A stretch of DNA of 44,355 nt, taken from NCBI GenBank assembly GCA_001970955.1, contig MPUH01000590.1, positions 1-44,355 on the forward strand. The letters run 5' to 3'. The notes beneath the pieces were generated by a model. The model searched no databases. It was not told the DNA's origin and worked only from the letters and a program-made list of their open reading frames with translations. Source of the DNA: Stentor coeruleus. Taxonomy: Eukaryota > Ciliophora > Heterotrichea > Heterotrichida > Stentoridae. Made by a program: the position numbers and the translations under genes. Below are positions 38,877 through 44,355 of the stretch, one piece after another; within the stretch, counting starts at the first letter, position 1; every line of letters begins with the position of its first letter.

Positions 38877-39211
38877 TAAATGTTAGGAAATGGGTGATAA
38901 AGTTGATAGGATTTTATGGATTTAGAGTAAGTGAAAATGTTTTTTTTTATGAGGATATATGGTAAGTTCAAAATTTAGTAGGGAAATAAGTTTTTTGTTT
39001 AGAAAGTGATTTGATTATAGGGAAGATGGTTTATAAGGAAAAACTTTTAGTTGGTGATAAAATTCGAGGTTGTATTTTATGTAGTATAAAAGGGAGAATT
39101 TATAATACTAAAAAGTTATAATGTCAAAAAGGGAGATTAGGTTGCTAGATTTATGCTACTCATATTTTGGTTTAAAGATAATCAGCAAAGTCAGTAATAT
39201 TATTAATAATT

Positions 39212-39688
39212 ATGGAATCCTATTCTGATTCATATTCCTCATCTTTGAATAAAATTGACAACAACCTTTATCTTGGGGGTGTAATCGGGGCAAGTAATAG
39301 CAATCTTATATCTAGACTCCATATAACAAGTATAGTTCAAATCCTTTCTCACAATATAGCCGTGGTGATTCACAAAAAAATTCGATACTTAAAAATCAAT
39401 ATTGATGATTTGCCTAATGTTTCTATAATTAGAGTTGTGTATGAAGCTGTGAGATTTATTAATAGAGAACTTACAAATGGAGGAGCTGTTCTTATTCATT
39501 GTGCAGCTGGGGTTTCTAGAAGTGCATCTGTGGCTGTGGCATATTTTATGGCTAAGTACAATTTATCGTATGCTGCAGCTCTGGAAAAGGTTAAGAAAGG
39601 AAGAGGATGTGTGAGACCGAATGAAGGATTTGAAAGACAGCTTAAAGAAATGGATGTAAGGGCTTTGAAAAATTATATGAACGCATAG
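39212..39688 (+). CDS. Atypical dual-specificity protein phosphatase, 158 aa
   Basis: ATG at 39212, size typical of a stand-alone DUSP domain. It has NNLYLGGVIGASN near the start, the general-acid region NIDDLPN (D65/D66), and the catalytic signature HCAAGVSRS with Cys97 and Arg103, followed by ASVAVAYFMAKY. The end RPNEGFERQLKEMD matches the family. It removes phosphate from Ser/Thr and Tyr of proteins; the substrate is unknown. No targeting signal or docking domain. Confidence 0.93.
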   Translation: MESYSDSYSSSLNKIDNNLYLGGVIGASNSNLISRLHITSIVQILSHNIAVVIHKKIRYLKINIDDLPNVSIIRVVYEAVRFINRELTNGGAVLIHCAAGVSRSASVAVAYFMAKYNLSYAAALEKVKKGRGCVRPNEGFERQLKEMDVRALKNYMNA

Positions 39689-40270
39689 GTTTTATTGGCT
39701 TTATAAATAATTATATTTTATGAGGTTTAAGATAATGAATTTTGTTTTTGTTTAGATAAAGTAGATGTTTATGAGGGTTTATATGGGGAGGTTATTATTT
39801 ATGAATGGGTTTTATTTCGATTAAAAATAATATTGGTTTATTCGAAATTTTGATGGACTTCAAAAAGATAAGATTATATTATAGTTTTTAGTGAAGTTTA
39901 GAATATATTTTATGGACTAAAGATCTACGGGCTGTAATATTGTGATAATAATACTTAAGGAAATAGAGTATATAATTTCAGGCTTTTATTTAAACAGCTA
40001 AGATGGTGGGTTTTCACATGAAAAATTTTAGACAATTTCTTTATATATAATTTACCAAATAGATTAAACTGGCAAATTATTTGTAAAAAAGCAATCTCTT
40101 CAAACTTACAACCTTATGCAGCCCTATTAAACTATATATTTTACCTTGCAATTCATGACAATAAACCTCATACCAAAATTTTATTATTTTCAAACTTTAA
40201 ATCCTCCTATCCCAACCTATCTTAAACCATAAATCCTTAAAAATCTTAACCCTATATTATTCATAAAAAC
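39689..40270. other. Convergent intergenic region
   Basis: No gene seen. The + strand is G/T-rich to about 40020 and C/A-rich from about 40090, so each gene has a G-rich 3' flank on its own sense strand. Confidence 0.45.
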
Positions 40271-41321
40271 CTAAAAGCAAAACATCATCCAGCCAACAAC
40301 ATAAACCACTGCAGAATTCACACAAAACACGGAATACGACCCTTGAATCCCAATAATCATTTTTGGACTTTCTATTTTACCATTATCTTTAAACATCCAA
40401 ACTATTCCATCTTCATAATCAACAACAAATACTTTAGAATCCCCATAACACATTCCCCTTGGTTTCTTCATAGAATTTTTATTTTTCATATACAACTCAT
40501 CTGGATTCTTATCATCAACAGCCCAAATTTCCCCATTATCCAAAGAAAAAAACACTAAATCATTTGCTGTATGAGCCACACCCCAAGTCTTATATTTATT
40601 TTTCACAAGTATATTAACTTCACCTCCATTTATAAATTCAATATAAGCATCAGCACGATTTATACTTCCAACATCATCCCCATTATATAAATTAGCATAA
40701 TAAATATCTTCACTATTTTCAATTTGTAAAGCAACAGGATATGAAACATAAGGTTCTGAAGTATAATTCATATTAGTAAATCCTGAGTATAAGTCTAAAT
40801 AACTTATAATATTTATTGAATCATATTCAGCTTCTAAGAAATCCATATTCCCATATTGGTCGATTTTACAATCATAAGGTTTTCTACCAGAATAGATTAT
40901 AACGTATATGCTTCTTGATAAAATAAAAAAATCTCCATCATCCAATTGTACTTCGTATTGATATATATGCCCATTATCTTCAAAACCATTATCAACAATA
41001 TATAAAAACCCATGATTTATGTCTAAACATGACCCTGTAGGTTTATCAAGCCCTACAATTAATTCATAGCTAAACTCAATCATTCGGCACAATCCATAGT
41101 TTACCTGAACCATTTTCGCCTTCAATAAAAGTTGTTACTAATAAAAAATATGTATCCCCTGAAGAATAATCATCTCCTGAATCATCAATTGAATCTGGGA
41201 TAATATCTTCAGACCTTTCTAAAGGGTTAGTTGATGATTCTAACAACACTGGGAACAAAAGCTCTTGTTGCTAAATGTCTTTACTTTCAGCCAAAAAGAC
41301 TAAAAATACAAATATAGTCAT
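40271..41321 (-). CDS. Secreted beta-propeller-like (NHL-type) protein, N-terminus unresolved
   Basis: The main exon is 41074-40271; a 16-nt intron (41090-41075) joins it to 41091 upstream, giving GKLWI-FSYELIVGLDKPTG. Repeating units of the form KPTGSCLDINHGFLYIVDNG, CKIDQYGNMDFLEA, GVAHTANDLVFFSLDNGEIW and KPRGMCYGDSKVFVVDY suggest a five- or six-bladed propeller. The best start, ATG 41321, begins MTIFVFLVFLAE, a good signal peptide, but an in-frame TAG near 41271-41273 separates it from the rest. The sequence there (GTAAAGACATTTAG) looks like an intron of 14 nt, which would break the frame; a 21-nt intron ending in AAG would keep it. The start is therefore uncertain. Secretion and ligand are inferred. 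Confidence 0.65.
41075..41090 (-). other. 16-nt intron
   Basis: Minus strand GTGCCGAATGATTGAG, phase 0, with TGA in frame if retained. It has the length needed to join the two open frames. Confidence 0.8.
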
Positions 41322-41345
41322 AGTTTTTATTAAGCTAATAAAAAA
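41322..41345. promoter_or_regulatory. 24-nt spacer between divergent start codons
   Basis: Lies between the presumed ATG of the propeller-like gene (minus) and the ATG of the COQ2 gene (plus). Entirely A/T-rich (AGTTTTTATTAAGC core). It depends on the unresolved start of the minus gene. Confidence 0.45.
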
Positions 41346-42233
41346 ATGAAAGCAATGCAGAAATTAAATGCTTTTATAAGACTTGGTCGATATGATAAGC
41401 CTATAGGAGCTATGTTAGTATTTTGGCCTTGTTCTTTTGCTACTGCATTAGCTTCAAGTACTTTTCCTGATCCTATAAATATAGCATGTGCATTTGGGGC
41501 AAGTTTTATGCTTAGAGCTGCAGGATGTACTGCTAATGATCTTTGGGATAGAAAAATAGACAAACAAGTTACTAGGACAAAACTTCGCCCCATAGCTTCA
41601 GGTGAAGTTTCAGTATCTCAAGGATTATGTTTTTTCTTTATAAATCTACCTCCATTACCTGTATGTTGGTATCTTATGGGTCCAGTTGCAAAATCATCTC
41701 TTCTTTATACTTTACCACTTATGACCCTTTATCCTTTAGCTAAAAGATTTACTCATTGGCCACAAGCTGTACTTGGACTTGCTATGAATTATGGATTTGT
41801 TGTTAATTATTTGTATATAACAGAAAGTTTAGATCCTTTTGTTATACCTGTATATTTAGGGTGTTGGGGTTGGACTTTAGTTTATGATTCTATTTATGCT
41901 TATCAGGATATTAAAGATGATGTTAAAATTGGTGTTAAAAGCACAGCTGTGCTTTGGAAAGAAGAATATGAAAAATATTGTAAGATTTTTACTGCGGTTG
42001 CAGGATTAGGGTGGATTAGTGGAGGGTATTTAGCTGGACTTGGTTTTGGGTTTTATCCTGTTATGGCTGCAGCGATGACTCATATGACTTATCAGTGGAA
42101 AACTCTTGATATTAACGACCCTAAGGATTGTTGGAAAAAATTTAGTAATAGTCAGATAACAGGAGCTCTTGTGTTTCTTGCTTTTGTTGCAGGTAGGGTT
42201 ACACAAAAAAAAGGGGAGGATTTAACAGTTTAG
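41346..42233 (+). CDS. COQ2: 4-hydroxybenzoate polyprenyltransferase (ubiquinone biosynthesis)
   Basis: ATG at 41346; 295 aa, normal for the UbiA core. The first Asp-rich motif is N64-D65-x2-D68-x3-D72 (ANDLWDRKIDKQVTRT), followed by LRPIASGEVS; the second is at D181-D192 (YDSIYAYQDIKDD) with VGVKST-type ending IGVKSTAVLW. The start RYDKPIGAMLVFWPC is characteristic of COQ2. It joins the polyprenyl tail to 4-hydroxybenzoate in the mitochondrial inner membrane. About eight membrane helices are expected. The N-terminal leader is short (about 12 residues), so the targeting signal is either minimal or internal. Confidence 0.95.
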   Translation: MKAMQKLNAFIRLGRYDKPIGAMLVFWPCSFATALASSTFPDPINIACAFGASFMLRAAGCTANDLWDRKIDKQVTRTKLRPIASGEVSVSQGLCFFFINLPPLPVCWYLMGPVAKSSLLYTLPLMTLYPLAKRFTHWPQAVLGLAMNYGFVVNYLYITESLDPFVIPVYLGCWGWTLVYDSIYAYQDIKDDVKIGVKSTAVLWKEEYEKYCKIFTAVAGLGWISGGYLAGLGFGFYPVMAAAMTHMTYQWKTLDINDPKDCWKKFSNSQITGALVFLAFVAGRVTQKKGEDLTV

Positions 42234-42552
42234 TAAAAGTTTTATGCTCGATGGTGATAAATTGGTTGTTGGGTTTTTTTATGTGAAAGAAGCTGGTATA
42301 TGTTAAATCAGCATTTTTTAGGTTTTAAAGTTTTTTATTGTTTTTTATGTTTGATTAAGAATCAGTTTTTGCTTTTAATACATTGTTAGTTTTGTGTTTT
42401 GAGTAATGGGATTGTAAAGTTTTTATTGAGTATAATTAATTATTTTTTTATACAAAAAAACTTGATTAACATACAGTTCAAAGTATATATTTTAGTTAAA
42501 ATAACAGTTAAGAATATTTTATTATAATTGATCTTTATAGCTATGATATATT
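42234..42552. other. Convergent intergenic region
   Basis: No gene seen; G/T-rich on the left, AT-rich on the right. Confidence 0.4.
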
Positions 42553-42984
42553 TTAATAAAAAATATTCCTCCTCTGAGTGAAATTCTTAAGCCCACCTTT
42601 TAATAAAACAAAGCTTTTTTCCTTCTTCACCCCATCAGTCAAACTTTTACTATTAACATTATCCCATGTCCTATTAGTAATTTTCGGAAGCTGTGAATTT
42701 TCTAAGCGATATTTTTTATCCCTCGATCCTGATCCTTGATGTAAAAACTGGCTTCTATAAGTGTTCTGAATACCCATCCCACTTCTCTTACTTACCTCAT
42801 CTCTTCTTAAAGTCTGAACAATTCCACTAAATTTATTATTATACTCCCTAATAAACTTTTCAAACCTTTCTTTTTCTGAAGGTAAACATAGCCCAAGATA
42901 TTTTTCTTCTTTCCTATAAATCTGTTTCTGAAGCATCATAGCTTGTGGATAATCTCTTTCTGGAGAAAATCTCGGTTTATCCAT
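42553..42984 (-). CDS. Unknown small basic protein, 143 aa
   Basis: Starts at ATG 42984 (MDKPRFSPERDYPQAMMLQK). Hydrophilic, rich in R, K, N and Q, with a helical centre (SEKERFEKFIREYNNKF) and no membrane segment. Not recognised. Same strand as the next gene, with 85 nt between them. Confidence 0.7.
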   Translation of the reverse strand: MDKPRFSPERDYPQAMMLQKQIYRKEEKYLGLCLPSEKERFEKFIREYNNKFSGIVQTLRRDEVSKRSGMGIQNTYRSQFLHQGSGSRDKKYRLENSQLPKITNRTWDNVNSKSLTDGVKKEKSFVLLKGGLKNFTQRRNIFY

Positions 42985-43069
42985 TTATATAACAAAATTA
43001 TCTATTTTCATAATTATCAAATCAAAATCTCTACACTAAAAAAGTTATTATATAAAAAATAGTCTGAAT

Positions 43070-43939
43070 TTACTCCAAATTAATACTAACTTTATATTTT
43101 TTCCCTGCGAAAAAAATTTCCATCCCATCATAAACAGCTAAAGGATAACTGGGTTCTTTAGCTTTATAAGTTTCATTTGTATGCAATGCACGGATAACCT
43201 TTTCTCCATTCTGAGGACGAATAATCCATTTCTTATTCTCTTTAACAATCGACCCACCTATCATAATAGCCGACCCAATTTTATCACTACACACATTAAA
43301 TCCAGGGGCTATTTCATAATTAAATCCATTATTTTCCAAGTTTTTATGATAACATGTCCCATTGATATAATATTTAATCACATATTTCCCTTTCTTAAAA
43401 GTGCATGAAATCGATGTATTCCCAAATAAAAACAAATTCCCATCATAAATCGGTGGGTTACTTACAAGAACTGAGACAAAAACCTGATTTTTATCGATAG
43501 GTTTTTGTTGTATAAAGCATTTATTATTGTTGTAACTGATGATTATTGAATCAGAGAATTTATTATTGCTAGACATAAGACTAGCTTCAATATTATCATC
43601 TAATAAAGCATATTTGCATAAAACACTTTCTGTCTCATCTTTGAAATATAAAAATTTCCCTGAGATATAGGGTTTGTTTATATCAGCATAGACTTTAAAA
43701 TTCATTGGTAATTTATCAAGACTTGCAAAAATACTTTCAATTTGATTTTTATTAGGATCATCATTTTTTATAGTGTTTGCTAACCCAATGAAATAAGTTT
43801 TAGAAGCATTGTTATTGGAATTTTTTGAGATAAACTCGAAGATCTCAGCAACTTTTTGTTTTGATCTTGGTGAGTGATTGATTAACATTTGTAAACATTG
43901 AGTTCTGGATTGCGTTTGTAAATTCATCTTTATAGACAT
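43070..43939 (-). CDS. Unknown protein with possible degenerate FHA-like C-terminal domain, 289 aa
   Basis: Starts at ATG 43939 (MSIKMNLQTQ); an ATG four codons later is an alternative. Residues 1-75 are helical; the rest is beta-rich. The end (GSAIMIGGSIVKENKKWIIR, then YPLAVYDGMEIFFAGKKYKV) follows the strand pattern of an FHA domain and its terminal L-x-DGD-x-I-x-x-G-x-x-x-x-V, but the usual Ser-Arg-His and NG phosphate-binding residues are not evident. If it is an FHA fold it may not bind phosphothreonine. Confidence 0.7.
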   Translation of the reverse strand: MSIKMNLQTQSRTQCLQMLINHSPRSKQKVAEIFEFISKNSNNNASKTYFIGLANTIKNDDPNKNQIESIFASLDKLPMNFKVYADINKPYISGKFLYFKDETESVLCKYALLDDNIEASLMSSNNKFSDSIIISYNNNKCFIQQKPIDKNQVFVSVLVSNPPIYDGNLFLFGNTSISCTFKKGKYVIKYYINGTCYHKNLENNGFNYEIAPGFNVCSDKIGSAIMIGGSIVKENKKWIIRPQNGEKVIRALHTNETYKAKEPSYPLAVYDGMEIFFAGKKYKVSINLE

Positions 43940-44117
43940 TTTTATGATAAAATTGTTAGTGTTTAGATGAATAGGATTTAGGATAAGCTTTTTTTAATGA
44001 GGTTTAGGTTGTGTTTGTAATAATATTGAAGGTAAGAATTAGGGAAATTCTTAGATAATTTTTGATGAGGTATTATTTAGGGATTTATATATAGTTTTAG
44101 TTGTATAATCTTGGATG

Positions 44118-44264
44118 CAGCTTATAATACTATCATGTGTATTTTATATTTGCTTTATAAAAATATTAAATCTATGCTAGATATAAAAGTNCAGCTTATA
44201 ATACTATCATGTGTATTTTATATTTGCTTTATAAAAATATTAAATCTATGCTAGATATAAAAGT
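44118..44264. repeat. 73-bp direct duplication across a single N (44191)
   Basis: 44118-44190 equals 44192-44264 (starting CAGCTTATAATACTATC). Probable unmerged contig overlap. The flanking sequence 43940-44355 is otherwise AT-rich with no gene seen; the first 100 bases are G/T-rich, as expected for the upstream flank of a minus-strand gene. Confidence 0.9.
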
Positions 44265-44355
44265 CTATTATTAATAAAAATATAGTATAATAACCCAGAA
44301 AACGAATTTAGATCTGAATTTTTGATATGTAAATTATTAAATATAATATTACAAA

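Noticed and set aside
1..44355. tRNA, rRNA, telomere repeats, transposons and CRISPR arrays
   Set aside because: I looked for box-B-like tRNA motifs, short tandem telomeric units, transposase motifs and regularly spaced repeats on both strands and saw none convincing; a dedicated RNA search could still find some.

Overview
The window looks like macronuclear DNA of a heterotrich ciliate, most likely Stentor or a close relative. It is very AT-rich and gene-dense, and its genes are interrupted only by 15-16 nt GT...AG introns; I could place eight by frame joining. TAA, TAG and TGA are all used as stops, and tryptophan is TGG throughout, so the code is standard. Tiny introns with a standard code is the combination known for Stentor; Blepharisma has similar introns but reads UGA as Trp. 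The species call is an inference.

Layout. 1-12995: two tandem paralogous genes for very large surface proteins with Cys-rich repeats, a beta-rich ectodomain, an REJ-like segment, a degenerate GPS-like motif and a five-helix C-terminus resembling the front of the polycystin-1 membrane region. The first is cut by the window edge and broken by three short duplications; the second is intact (2273 aa) and carries a tandem 464-residue module. A 2.5 kb gene-free stretch separates them. 13542-20405: an Ig-like plus coiled-coil gene with three introns, an unknown basic protein, a 3-hydroxyacyl-CoA dehydrogenase and a long coiled-coil protein. 20577-28599: a four-helix membrane protein, a Cys-rich unknown, a small two-helix membrane protein, an unknown, and an IQ + AMPK-type glycogen-binding + PTC7-type phosphatase fusion. 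29749-32709: a PH-like/CAMK-like kinase, a SHIPPO-repeat axonemal protein with three introns, and a calcyphosin-like EF-hand protein. 33430-38725: coiled-coil proteins, a REEP/TB2-DP1-like membrane protein and a small unknown. 39212-43939: a dual-specificity phosphatase, a secreted beta-propeller-like protein, the COQ2 ubiquinone prenyltransferase, and two unknowns, one with an FHA-like C-terminus.

Genes are single units with their own flanks, not operons. Many are packed tail-to-tail or head-to-head with 24-135 nt between them. Several proteins (SHIPPO repeats, calcyphosin, coiled coils, IQ phosphatase, kinase) fit a cilium- and cortex-rich cell. Seven single-N positions each separate two near-identical copies of flanking sequence and are best read as assembly joins; three 52-55 bp duplications in the first gene may be the same kind of error without the N. 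No tRNA, rRNA, CRISPR, transposon or telomeric repeat was recognised.
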